A stretch of 64,000 nucleotides of DNA from CAIVAT01 sp037141055 (GTDB lineage: Bacteria > Bacteroidota > Bacteroidia > Bacteroidales > FEN-979). The stretch covers positions 20,162-84,161 of the forward strand of contig JBAXDH010000003.1 of NCBI GenBank assembly GCA_037141055.1, read 5' to 3'. Positions 9,667-17,985 of the stretch are shown piece by piece; the stretch's first letter is position 1; every line of letters starts with the position of its first letter. The notes under the pieces were generated by a model. The model searched no databases, was not told the origin of the DNA, and saw nothing but the letters and a program-made list of their open reading frames with translations. The position numbers and the translations under genes were made by a program.

Positions 9667-10540
9667 ATTCCAGGGAACGGGTGTCGCCATTGTGACTCCG
9701 TTCAAAAAAAGCGGGGCCATTGATTTTGAAGCATTTGAAAAAATCATTAACCACATTATCAATGGCGGTGTAAATTTCATCGTCGTCCTTGGTACGACCG
9801 GCGAATCATCCACCGTTTCCAAACCTGAAAAAAAAGCCCTTGTCGAATTTGCGGTCAGGGCCATTAACAAGCGGGTTCCGCTGGTGGTGGGAATCGGCGG
9901 GAACAGCACTTCAGATGTTGTCCTGGCTATTCACCGCACGCCGTTGAAAGGTGTCGACGGGATACTTTCGGTATGTCCGTATTATTCGAAGCCGCAACAG
10001 GAAGGCATTTACCAGCATTTCAAGATTATTGCAGAAACAAGCCCTGTTCCGGTCATCCTGTATACGGTACCCGGACGGACCAGCAGCAACATCGCGGCGC
10101 CCACCACCTTGAGGCTTGCGAAAGATTGTCCGAATATTGTCGGCATCAAGGAGGCATCGGGTAATTTTGACCAGATCTTCCAGGTGATAAAGAACAGGCC
10201 CAAGGATTTTTTAGTGCTGTCGGGTGATGACGCGCTGACGCTGCCGCTGATTGCCGCAGGGGCAGATGGAGTCATTTCCGTTACGGCAAACGCCTTTCCG
10301 AAGGAGTTTTCAAAGATGGTCAGCCATGCGCGGGAGGCCAATTTCAAGTCTGCCAGGGCTTTCCATTATAAACTGGTTGATTTTACGAATTCCCTGTTTG
10401 CAGATGGCAGCCCGTCAGGGATAAAAGCAGCCCTGGAACTGAAAAAGCTTTGTCATAATTACCTGCGACTACCCCTGGTGCCGGTAAACCAGGAAGCCTA
10501 TAAGTTAATTCACCTTTGCATTGACCAAATCGAAAAATAG
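9647..10540 (+). CDS. dapA: 4-hydroxy-tetrahydrodipicolinate synthase
   Basis: Condenses pyruvate with aspartate semialdehyde, the first committed step of lysine and meso-diaminopimelate synthesis. The TIM-barrel hallmarks are all present: GTTGESST near residue 46, YTVPGRTSSN with the catalytic tyrosine, and VGIKEASGNFDQ with the Schiff-base lysine. At 297 residues it is full length. The start at 9647 lies inside the 3' end of the DUF6913 gene, but no later ATG would keep the conserved FQGTGVAIVTPF strand, so this start is preferred. Confidence 0.97.
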   Translation: MRKGFHKFQGTGVAIVTPFKKSGAIDFEAFEKIINHIINGGVNFIVVLGTTGESSTVSKPEKKALVEFAVRAINKRVPLVVGIGGNSTSDVVLAIHRTPLKGVDGILSVCPYYSKPQQEGIYQHFKIIAETSPVPVILYTVPGRTSSNIAAPTTLRLAKDCPNIVGIKEASGNFDQIFQVIKNRPKDFLVLSGDDALTLPLIAAGADGVISVTANAFPKEFSKMVSHAREANFKSARAFHYKLVDFTNSLFADGSPSGIKAALELKKLCHNYLRLPLVPVNQEAYKLIHLCIDQIEK

Positions 10541-10541
10541 C

Positions 10542-12275
10542 ATGAAAAACATATACATTGGGCTGGTTGCATTTTTTTTCATTGCCATAGCCCGGCCGGC
10601 CATCTCGCAAAATGCCGATGTTCATTTGCTGGACAGCATTTTCGCCAACAGGGGAGAAGTGTATTTTTCTTTTAAAATTTCCGACAGGGATGATCTGCAT
10701 TTCCTTACACGGATGATCTCCATCGACAACGTGAAAGGCAAAACAGTTCTGGCCTACGCAAACAAAAAAGAATTTTCCGGGTTTTTGAAATACAAAGCCG
10801 ATTACAAAATTTTACCCCCTCCTGGATCCCTGTTAAATGAATCGGAGATCAATCCAATAAGAACTGGTGATACTCCCGGCGACCGCACGCTGTGGAATTT
10901 TTATCCTACCTATGAGCAATATGTAGGATTCATGACCGGTTTTGCCGCCTCTTATCCCAATCTTTGTCGGTTGGATACTGTGGGGCAATCCATCCAGGGC
11001 AGGCTGATCCTTGCTTTACGAATCAGCAAGAATATCAGCATCGAAGAGCCCGAACCGCAATTTCTCTATACATCATCCATTCATGGCGATGAAACCACAG
11101 GGTATGTGCTCATGCTGCACCTTATTGACCACCTGCTGTCCAATTACGGAACCGACCCGGTTGTAACGGACCTTGTAAACACCACGGAAATATGCATCAA
11201 TCCCCTGTCAAATCCCGATGGCACGTATCATGGCGGAAATAATAGCGTGAACGGGGCGGTGCGTTACAATGCGAACAATATCGACCTGAACCGGAATTTT
11301 CCCGATCCCAAAGTGGGCCAGCATCCCGACGGCAATCCGTGGCAGCCTGAAACCCAGGCCTGGATGAGTTATGCCGACAACAACCATTTCACAATGTCCG
11401 CTAATTTTCACGGCGGGGCCGAGGTGTTCAATTATCCATGGGACACTTGGGCAAAACTGGCGGCCGATGATGACTGGTGGCAGTTTGTCGGCCGGGAATG
11501 GGCAGACACTGTTCATAAATACAGTCCGTCGGGGTATTTCACCGATCTGGTGAACGGGATTACCAACGGGTACGCCTGGTATGAACTCAACGGAGGCAGG
11601 CAGGATTACATGAATTACTGGCACAACTGCCGTGAAGTGACGGTTGAGATATCGAGTATCAAGCTATTGCCTGCAAGCCAGTTAATCTCATTCTGGAATT
11701 ATAATTATCGATCTTTTCTGAACTATATCAAAGAAACGCATTATGGATTTAACGGTACTGTCACTGATACCGTAACCGACCTGCCCATCGCAGCAAAAGT
11801 GTTCATCACCGGCCACGACCAGGATTTTTCGGAGGTGTATTCACGCGGAACCACGGGATTTTATGCCCGCCCGATTCATGATGGCAGTTACAACGTGACG
11901 TTTACCGCCCCTGGGTATTTTGCGAAGACCATCAACAATGTGACGGTTTCAAACCGTAATACCACCAGCCTCAGCGTGCAGTTGCGCCCGCTTACATACG
12001 ATGCCCAGGATAAGAGTGTGATTTCCGTGGTTGTGTATCCCAACCCGTCCGACGGTCATTTCAGGTTGATTTTACCCGAAAATCCAATCAATCCATCCTG
12101 TTCCATCCAGATCATCGATCTTCTTGGAAATGTTGTTTACAGGTCGGATGTAGCGCGTTATTCCGGGAACTCTACGGTTGAGATTGATGTTCCCGGCCTT
12201 TCAAACGGCCTTTATTATCTGAAGTTTAATTCGGGCTACCGGATTTACCTTGATAAGCTGATCATCAGGAAATAA
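10542..12275 (+). CDS. Secreted M14 zinc carboxypeptidase with T9SS sorting domain
   Basis: Extracellular metallocarboxypeptidase. After a signal peptide (about 22 residues) and a prodomain comes the M14 domain. The first zinc pair is in SSIHGDETTGYVLM (HxxE), NPDGTYHGG and the NNIDLNRNFPDP segment are typical, the third zinc ligand is in SANFHGGAEV, and the catalytic glutamate is in REVTVEISS. A carboxypeptidase-regulatory-like beta domain follows (FNGTVTDTVTDLPIAAKVF), then a type A sorting domain (VYPNPSDGHFRL ... LDKLIIRK). I start it at the ATG at 10542, one base after the dapA stop; a TTG at 10521 is less likely. Confidence 0.93.
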   Translation: MKNIYIGLVAFFFIAIARPAISQNADVHLLDSIFANRGEVYFSFKISDRDDLHFLTRMISIDNVKGKTVLAYANKKEFSGFLKYKADYKILPPPGSLLNESEINPIRTGDTPGDRTLWNFYPTYEQYVGFMTGFAASYPNLCRLDTVGQSIQGRLILALRISKNISIEEPEPQFLYTSSIHGDETTGYVLMLHLIDHLLSNYGTDPVVTDLVNTTEICINPLSNPDGTYHGGNNSVNGAVRYNANNIDLNRNFPDPKVGQHPDGNPWQPETQAWMSYADNNHFTMSANFHGGAEVFNYPWDTWAKLAADDDWWQFVGREWADTVHKYSPSGYFTDLVNGITNGYAWYELNGGRQDYMNYWHNCREVTVEISSIKLLPASQLISFWNYNYRSFLNYIKETHYGFNGTVTDTVTDLPIAAKVFITGHDQDFSEVYSRGTTGFYARPIHDGSYNVTFTAPGYFAKTINNVTVSNRNTTSLSVQLRPLTYDAQDKSVISVVVYPNPSDGHFRLILPENPINPSCSIQIIDLLGNVVYRSDVARYSGNSTVEIDVPGLSNGLYYLKFNSGYRIYLDKLIIRK

Positions 12276-12284
12276 CGATCCGAT

Positions 12285-13214
12285 TCACAGCCTGACGCCG
12301 ATTCCGAAAATAATCCTGAATGACAAAAGCATCACAACCGTAATGACCGGCAGGATCAGGTTGTATTTTATGGTGCGTGGCTCTTCGTCAAAATAGGCAT
12401 CCTCCATGCTGAAACTTCTGCCAAGGATCGGGATCAGAAACAGTATCATCGATAAATTTATCGCTATCTCGAATGCGGTGACCTTCGGCAGTTTAAGGAT
12501 GAAAATAACCAGGTTTCCGACAAAATAGGGAATAAAAAACTGGCTCAGGATAAACCTGATCCTGTATCTGCCGAGCAGATCGTTAAAGTAGATATTGGCC
12601 GAATGCAATGACAGGCGCGTAATTATCAAGCCTATCGTAAACATGGCGACAAACCCTGCGATGGTCAGAATCACCTTGCCAGTGTCCATTACAAACAGGT
12701 ACATTAGCACATATCCAAACCCTTTGCTGAGTATGGCACCGACAAGAATTTCGCCGAAAAACCTCGTAAGCATGTGGAATATCATCCACAGGAGCAGCAA
12801 TCGCAAGATACCGGTTTCGGTTTCAACATTTTTGTACAGTATGATCATCAGGAGGGACAGCACAAACATGGCGATTGGCCCGCTGCTGAATACTCCTGAA
12901 ACGGAATCGGGGGTCCATTCGACTCCCCTTATCAGAAAATCAACATCATAATAAAAAATCTTGACCGGGATGTCAAATATAATGGCTGTATAGCCAACGA
13001 TAAAAAGGTTGAGAAGATTCACAACCAGGTAGGCAATCAGGAAAAGCATGCAGGAATTTAATGAGATGACATTAAAAGTTCCCTTTGGAATCTCGACCTT
13101 ACCCGTCAACCCCGCCTTTGACAACGTGAAGAGGGAACCTGTTCTCGCCAGGAAGCGAATTTTACGGTATCCGATGTACAGCCTGTTGTCCGGTGAGATT
13201 AACCTTTTTTGCAT
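12285..13214 (-). CDS. Polytopic membrane protein, function unknown
   Basis: A 309-residue protein with roughly six to seven hydrophobic segments (for example SCMLFLIAYLVVNLLNLFIV, GPIAMFVLSLLMIILY, VILTIAGFVAMFTIGLI, YNLILPVITVVMLLSF) after a hydrophilic N-terminal ~45 residues. The arrangement is reminiscent of Yip1-type membrane proteins, but I see no signature that settles it. It ends 10 bases from the convergent carboxypeptidase gene and lies 2 bases downstream of the acyltransferase gene, with which it is probably cotranscribed. A link to lipid synthesis is only positional. Confidence 0.75.
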   Translation of the reverse strand: MQKRLISPDNRLYIGYRKIRFLARTGSLFTLSKAGLTGKVEIPKGTFNVISLNSCMLFLIAYLVVNLLNLFIVGYTAIIFDIPVKIFYYDVDFLIRGVEWTPDSVSGVFSSGPIAMFVLSLLMIILYKNVETETGILRLLLLWMIFHMLTRFFGEILVGAILSKGFGYVLMYLFVMDTGKVILTIAGFVAMFTIGLIITRLSLHSANIYFNDLLGRYRIRFILSQFFIPYFVGNLVIFILKLPKVTAFEIAINLSMILFLIPILGRSFSMEDAYFDEEPRTIKYNLILPVITVVMLLSFRIIFGIGVRL

Positions 13215-13216
13215 TC

Positions 13217-14470
13217 CTAAAATTTGTCTGCCAGGAGTGGAATTCCCCCTGTGGCATATTTCCCGGCATCAAGATTTTTGCGAACCTCGGCGAAGGCATC
13301 GATGGTCCTGTTTACATCCTCGATGGTATGCGATGCTGTGGGGATGAGCCTGAGCATGATTACTCCCTTGGGCACAACGGGGTAGATAACCACGGAGCAG
13401 AATATGCCGAAATTTTCCCGAAGGTCTGCAATAACCTGTGTGGCTTCAACAGGCCCGCCTTTCAGGAATACAGGCGTTACCGGGGACTGGGTTTTGCCGA
13501 TATCAAATCCTTTGTCACGTAATCCCGTCTGAAGTGCGGTAACGATGGTCCAGAGTTTTTCACGCAACTCAGGATGGGTACGGATCATATCCAGACGTTT
13601 CAGTGAGCCCACAACCATTGGCAACGGGAGGGACTTCGCGTAAATCTGAGACCGCATTTTGAAAGTCAGCGCTTTAATGATACGCTTTTCACTGGCAACA
13701 AATGCCCCGATTCCGGCCATTGCCTTTGCGAAGGTTCCAAAATAAACGTCAACTTCATCCATCACATTTTGTTCCTGGCTTGTTCCTGCCCCGGTGTTTC
13801 CCATTGTTCCAAAGCCATGGGCATCGTCAACCAGCAGCCTGAATCCGTATTTTTCTTTAAACTGCAGGATTCCATTCAGGTTTCCAAGGTCACCGGGCAT
13901 TCCGAAAACCCCTTCAGTGATGACCAGTATCCCGCCTCCGGTCGCGTCGGCAACTTTGCGGGCGTGGATGATCTGGCTTTCGAATTTTTCCATGTCATTG
14001 TGCGGAAATACGAATCGCTTGCCGATGTGCAAACGAAGCCCGTCGAGGATGCACGCATGCGACTCGGAATCGTAAACAACAACATCGTGACGGTCGAGCA
14101 TCGAGTCGATGATCGACACCATGCCCATATAGCCGAAATTGAGGAGATAGGCTGCCTCCTTGTTTTCAAAAGCGGCAAGTTCCTGCTCGAGTTGCTGGTG
14201 GTAACTTGTCTGGCCCGACATCATGCGGGCTCCCATCGGGGCGGCAAGTCCAAACTTCTCAGAAGCATCGGTATCGGCTTTGCGGACTTCCGGATGGTTG
14301 GCCAGGCCGAGATAATTGTTAAGGCTCCACACAAGGACCGGTTTTCCCCTGAAATACATGTGATTTGAAATTTCCCCTTCCAGTTTCGGAAAAGAAAAAT
14401 ACCCGAAACCTGCATCGGCATACATGCCGAGAGGCCCCATGTTGCCAGCAACTTTATCGAAAATATCCAC
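13217..14470 (-). CDS. Alpha-oxoamine synthase, serine palmitoyltransferase-like PLP enzyme
   Basis: PLP enzyme of the family that joins an amino acid to an acyl-CoA with loss of CO2. The 417 residues include SLNNYLGLANHPEV, YDSESHACILDG, the cofactor aspartate/histidine in LLVDDAHGFGTMG, and the Schiff-base lysine in YFGTFAKAMAGIGAF. This branch in Bacteroidota contains serine palmitoyltransferase (sphingolipids) and the related cysteate acyltransferase (sulfonolipids); the ~20-residue N-terminal extension and FGTFAK motif fit that branch better than biotin synthesis (BioF) or Kbl. No biotin or threonine genes are nearby. Which amino acid it uses cannot be decided here. Confidence 0.85.
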   Translation of the reverse strand: MDIFDKVAGNMGPLGMYADAGFGYFSFPKLEGEISNHMYFRGKPVLVWSLNNYLGLANHPEVRKADTDASEKFGLAAPMGARMMSGQTSYHQQLEQELAAFENKEAAYLLNFGYMGMVSIIDSMLDRHDVVVYDSESHACILDGLRLHIGKRFVFPHNDMEKFESQIIHARKVADATGGGILVITEGVFGMPGDLGNLNGILQFKEKYGFRLLVDDAHGFGTMGNTGAGTSQEQNVMDEVDVYFGTFAKAMAGIGAFVASEKRIIKALTFKMRSQIYAKSLPLPMVVGSLKRLDMIRTHPELREKLWTIVTALQTGLRDKGFDIGKTQSPVTPVFLKGGPVEATQVIADLRENFGIFCSVVIYPVVPKGVIMLRLIPTASHTIEDVNRTIDAFAEVRKNLDAGKYATGGIPLLADKF

Positions 14471-14516
14471 CTTTTAAGAATTTAGTTTAACGAATAATAA
14501 ATGTTTTACCTGTGTG

Positions 14517-14524
14517 CAAAAGTA
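14517..14524 (-). promoter_or_regulatory. -7 element (TACTTTTG on the minus strand) for the acyltransferase gene
   Basis: CAAAAGTA on the plus strand reads TACTTTTG on the minus strand, matching TAnnTTTG, 47 bases before the ATG at 14470. No TTTG at the -33 distance was found. It is divergent from the bamD promoter about 75 bases away. Confidence 0.4.
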
Positions 14525-14598
14525 CCAAAAAACAAATACTTTTTAACTCATAGAATCGTTAGCAGTAGTTAATATTATGATATTTCCACATAAAGTTG

Positions 14599-14606
14599 TA
14601 ATTTTG
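14599..14606 (+). promoter_or_regulatory. -7 element of the bamD operon, implying a leaderless transcript
   Basis: TAATTTTG at 14599-14606 ends only 4 bases before the bamD ATG at 14611. With a transcription start a few bases after the -7 element, the mRNA would begin at or next to the start codon. No clear -33 TTTG is present. Confidence 0.5.
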
Positions 14607-14610
14607 CAAA

Positions 14611-15471
14611 ATGAAGTATAAGGCCATCTTTTTAATAGCTTTCAGCCTGCTGTTCACGCTTTCCTCCTGTAAATTCCAAAAAATCCTGAAGAGTGGTTCC
14701 GTGGATGAGAAGTACGAGGCTGCCGTGAAGTTGTATACCCAGAAGGATTACTCCAGGGCGTTGCAGCTCTTTGACCAGCTGGCCGGTGCGATGCGCGCCA
14801 CAGACAAGGCCCAGAAGATCGCTTATTATTACGCTTTTTGTTATTACAATCAGAAGGATCTCACCCTTGCGGCATATTATTTCAAGCGGTATTCAACAAA
14901 CTATCCGAACAGTGCGGAGGCTGAAGAGTGCATGTTCATGGGGGCCTATTGCAATTTCCTGAATTCCCCGGAATACAGCCTCGATCAAACAATTACATAC
15001 GATGCCCTGAAGGATTTGCAATTGTTTACGAACACGTATCCCACCAGCAAAAGAGTATCAGAGTGCAACGATCTTATCGACAAGCTCAGGCTGAAACTGG
15101 AGATGAAGGATTACAAGATCGCCAAGCTGTTTTACCGCATGGATGACTATACGGCATCCATTCAAATGCTGAACAATATTCTGAAAGATTTCCCCGACAC
15201 CCCTCATAAGGAAGAAGTTTTATTTCTGATCATAAAATCATATCACAAGTTTGCCAAGCAAAGTATTTTTGAAAAGCAAAAAGATCGCCACGCGAAAGCC
15301 ATATTAGCCTACAATGAATTTGTGGCACAATACCCCGAGAGCAAGTTCATGGCTGAAGCGTCAGACATGAAGGAGCGGTCAAGAAAAGAGCTGGAAGGCA
15401 TCTATGACAGGGATCAGAAAAAAATACTTCATGAAAGTTCTAAAATTCAATCATTAACCCCAATAAAGTGA
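14611..15471 (+). CDS. bamD: Outer membrane protein assembly factor BamD
   Basis: TPR-repeat lipoprotein of the BAM complex, which inserts beta-barrels into the outer membrane. The signal ends in a lipobox (LFTLSSCKFQ), placing the lipidated cysteine near residue 20. Successive TPR-like helices follow (YEAAVKLYTQKDYSRALQLFDQL; YYAFCYYNQKDLTLAAYYFKRYSTNYPNS). The length of 286 residues is slightly longer than proteobacterial BamD and usual for Bacteroidota. It heads a same-strand run with rpoZ, coaBC, porD and recN. Confidence 0.92.
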   Translation: MKYKAIFLIAFSLLFTLSSCKFQKILKSGSVDEKYEAAVKLYTQKDYSRALQLFDQLAGAMRATDKAQKIAYYYAFCYYNQKDLTLAAYYFKRYSTNYPNSAEAEECMFMGAYCNFLNSPEYSLDQTITYDALKDLQLFTNTYPTSKRVSECNDLIDKLRLKLEMKDYKIAKLFYRMDDYTASIQMLNNILKDFPDTPHKEEVLFLIIKSYHKFAKQSIFEKQKDRHAKAILAYNEFVAQYPESKFMAEASDMKERSRKELEGIYDRDQKKILHESSKIQSLTPIK

Positions 15472-15473
15472 CC

Positions 15474-15809
15474 ATGGATTATAAAAAGGTAAAAACGGAT
15501 GTTCACGCTGTAACCCGCAATATTGAGGATTTCACGGCAGGTACCAACAACATGTATGAAACTGTTGCTGTCATTTCCAAGCGTGCAAATCAGATTGGCC
15601 TTGAAATTAAGGAAGAACTGAACCAGAAGCTCTCGGAATTTGCAACAACGACCGATAACCTCGAAGAGGTATTTGAAAATCGTGAGCAGATCGAGATCGC
15701 CAAGTATTACGAACATCTTCCTAAACCTACGTTAATCGCCATTCATGAATACCTCAACGGCGAGGTTTATTTTCGCAATCCCCATAAGGAGCGGCCAGAG
15801 GACTTTTAA
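15474..15809 (+). CDS. rpoZ: RNA polymerase omega subunit (Rpb6 family)
   Basis: Small subunit that stabilises RNA polymerase assembly. The roughly 110-residue Bacteroidota form shows the core AVISKRANQIGLEIKEELNQKL and the following acidic segment EEVFENREQIEIAKYYEHLPKPTLIAIHEYLNGEVYFRNP. The position directly after bamD and before coaBC is conserved in the phylum. A GTG at 15468 overlapping the bamD stop could also initiate; I prefer the ATG at 15474 because it gives the usual MDYKKVK start. Confidence 0.88.
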   Translation: MDYKKVKTDVHAVTRNIEDFTAGTNNMYETVAVISKRANQIGLEIKEELNQKLSEFATTTDNLEEVFENREQIEIAKYYEHLPKPTLIAIHEYLNGEVYFRNPHKERPEDF

Positions 15810-15826
15810 CAATAACTCATTCCGTC

Positions 15827-17020
15827 ATGTTGAAGGGAAAGAAAATTGTTGTCGGGATTACCGGCAGCATTGCAGCCTACAAAATCCCGTTCCTTGTCCG
15901 GCTTCTCATTAAAGAAGGAGCCGAAGTACGCATCATCATGACTCCCGTTGCAAAAGATTTTGTAACACCGCTAACGCTCGCCACCCTGTCGCAGCATTCA
16001 GTGATCATTGACCCGTTTAAGGCCGATAACGGAGAATGGAACAATCATGTGGAACTGGGCCGTTGGGCAGATGCAATGATTTTCGCACCTGTCACTGCAA
16101 ATACACTGGGAAAGATGGCCCATGGGATTGCAGATAATTTTGTCGTTACTGCCTATTTATCAGCAAAATGCCCGGTGTTTATCGCGCCGGCCATGGACCT
16201 TGACATGTATGCCCATCCATCGACACAGAACAACATCAGCATTCTCAGGAATTTCGGCAACATCATCATCGAGCCGCAGGTCGGTGAACTTGCCAGTGGC
16301 TTATCGGGCCCCGGGCGCCTGGAAGAACCGGAGGCGATACTCGGAATCCTGCAACACCATTTCTCACTGAAGCAGGATCTGACTAAAAAAAAAATCCTGG
16401 TAACGGCAGGTCCGACCCACGAAAAGATTGACCCGGTGAGGTTTATCGGAAACTATTCAACAGGAAAAATGGGGTTTAGCATCGCAGAGGAAGCTGCCCG
16501 GCGCGGAGCCGATGTTACGTTGGTTGCCGGACCAGTGAACCTTGCGGTGAGCCATTCGAATATAAGGCGGATCGACGTTGAATCGGCTGCGGAAATGTTT
16601 GAGGCATGCATGCGGGAAGCTTCAAAGGCAGATATCGTCATCATGGCCGCCGCTGTTGCTGACTACACCTATCTCCCAAAGTCATCCGTCAAGCTGAAAA
16701 AGGGGGAGGGGCCTTTCGTCGTCGAACTTGCACCCACTGCAGACATTTTAAAAGAGATCGGGAAAAACAAGAGACAAAACCAGGTGATTGTCGGGTTTGC
16801 GCTTGAAACAGATCATGAACTTGAGCATGCCAAAAAGAAGCTGATCAGCAAGAATCTGGATTTTATCGTGCTCAATTCATTGAATGAGAAAGGGGCGGGA
16901 TTTGGCCTCGACACCAACAAAATATCCATTCTTGACAGCTCGGGTATTGTTTTCGAAGGCAAATTAAAAACCAAACCAGCCGTTGCTTCGGAAATCCTGG
17001 ATTTCATTGTTAACCATTGA
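15827..17020 (+). CDS. coaBC: Bifunctional phosphopantothenoylcysteine decarboxylase / phosphopantothenate-cysteine ligase
   Basis: Catalyses two successive coenzyme A steps: ligation of cysteine to phosphopantothenate and decarboxylation to phosphopantetheine. The N-terminal ~180 residues are the FMN-dependent CoaC half (VGITGSIAAYKIP, APVTANTLGKMAHGIADN, PAMDLDMYAHP). The C-terminal half is CoaB (ILVTAGPTHEKIDPVRFIGNYSTGKMG, AAAVADYTYLPKSSVKLKK). At 397 residues it is full length. It is 17 bases downstream of rpoZ and nearly abuts porD. Confidence 0.97.
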   Translation: MLKGKKIVVGITGSIAAYKIPFLVRLLIKEGAEVRIIMTPVAKDFVTPLTLATLSQHSVIIDPFKADNGEWNNHVELGRWADAMIFAPVTANTLGKMAHGIADNFVVTAYLSAKCPVFIAPAMDLDMYAHPSTQNNISILRNFGNIIIEPQVGELASGLSGPGRLEEPEAILGILQHHFSLKQDLTKKKILVTAGPTHEKIDPVRFIGNYSTGKMGFSIAEEAARRGADVTLVAGPVNLAVSHSNIRRIDVESAAEMFEACMREASKADIVIMAAAVADYTYLPKSSVKLKKGEGPFVVELAPTADILKEIGKNKRQNQVIVGFALETDHELEHAKKKLISKNLDFIVLNSLNEKGAGFGLDTNKISILDSSGIVFEGKLKTKPAVASEILDFIVNH

Positions 17021-17031
17021 ACCATTCAGTC

Positions 17032-17946
17032 ATGACACATATAAAAGCCATTTTACTGATTTTCATGGGCCTGGTATCCTTTTACGGAGTGCAGGCACAG
17101 GAGCTAAACTGCATGATCAGCATCAATACACAGAAGGTAGAAGGATCCGACAAGAAAGTATTCGAAACCCTGCAGAATGCCCTGTATGAGTTTGTGAACA
17201 ACCGCAAGTGGTCAAATTACAATTTCAAACAGGAAGAGCGGATCGAATGCACCATGATGATCACCATCAACGACCGCCTCGGTGCGGATGAATTCCGCGG
17301 CACCATGAATGTTGTCATTCGCAGGCCTGTCATCAATACGGCATACAACTCCGTGCTGCTGAACACAATTGACAAGAATGTTCAGTTCAAATATGTCGAA
17401 TATCAGCCCCTCGATTTCTCCGACGGCACTTTCACTTCCAATCTCACATCCATCTTTGCATATTACTCATACCTCACACTCGGGTTTTATTTTGATTCAT
17501 TTTCACCAAGCGGCGGAAGCCAGTTTCTGGAAAAAGCCCAGGAGGTTGTCAATGCGGCTCAAAATTCATCAGACCCGGGATGGAAAGCCTTTGAGAGTGA
17601 CAAAAACCGTTACTGGATTGCCAATAACTACCTGAATTCCGCCAACTCGGAATTGCGCGATTTTGCATACCGCTATCACCGGCTTGGACTTGACCAGATG
17701 TATGACAAAGTTGACCAGGGTAGGAATGTCGTTACGGAAGGAATCGAGGTTTTGCAGAAGCTGTACAATGCCAAGCCTAACCTGTACGCTTTGCAACTCA
17801 TCTTTGACGCCAAACGGGATGAATTCGTGAACATTTATGCGGATCAGAGGGTTCCCCCGATGGAAAAGACGAATATTTCGAACATTCTGAAGGAGATTGA
17901 CCCGGCAAACAGTTCAAAATACAATGCCATTCTCGAATCAAAATAA
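17032..17946 (+). CDS. porD: PorD/DUF4835 family protein, type IX secretion-associated
   Basis: Exported protein of the DUF4835 family, annotated in Bacteroidota as the type IX secretion protein PorD. A signal peptide (MTHIKAILLIFMGLVSFYGVQAQ) is followed by the family start ELNCMISINTQKVEGSDKKVFETLQNALYEF and the conserved FAYYSYLTLGFYFDSFS and GWKAFE segments. Its exact role in secretion is not established to my knowledge. The start is placed at the ATG at 17032; an in-frame TTG at 17017 overlaps the coaBC stop. The presence of T9SS cargo in this window agrees with the assignment. Confidence 0.85.
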   Translation: MTHIKAILLIFMGLVSFYGVQAQELNCMISINTQKVEGSDKKVFETLQNALYEFVNNRKWSNYNFKQEERIECTMMITINDRLGADEFRGTMNVVIRRPVINTAYNSVLLNTIDKNVQFKYVEYQPLDFSDGTFTSNLTSIFAYYSYLTLGFYFDSFSPSGGSQFLEKAQEVVNAAQNSSDPGWKAFESDKNRYWIANNYLNSANSELRDFAYRYHRLGLDQMYDKVDQGRNVVTEGIEVLQKLYNAKPNLYALQLIFDAKRDEFVNIYADQRVPPMEKTNISNILKEIDPANSSKYNAILESK

Positions 17947-17985
17947 ATGATGCAGGCTAACCGGGTTTTAACAAATGGCTGACCG

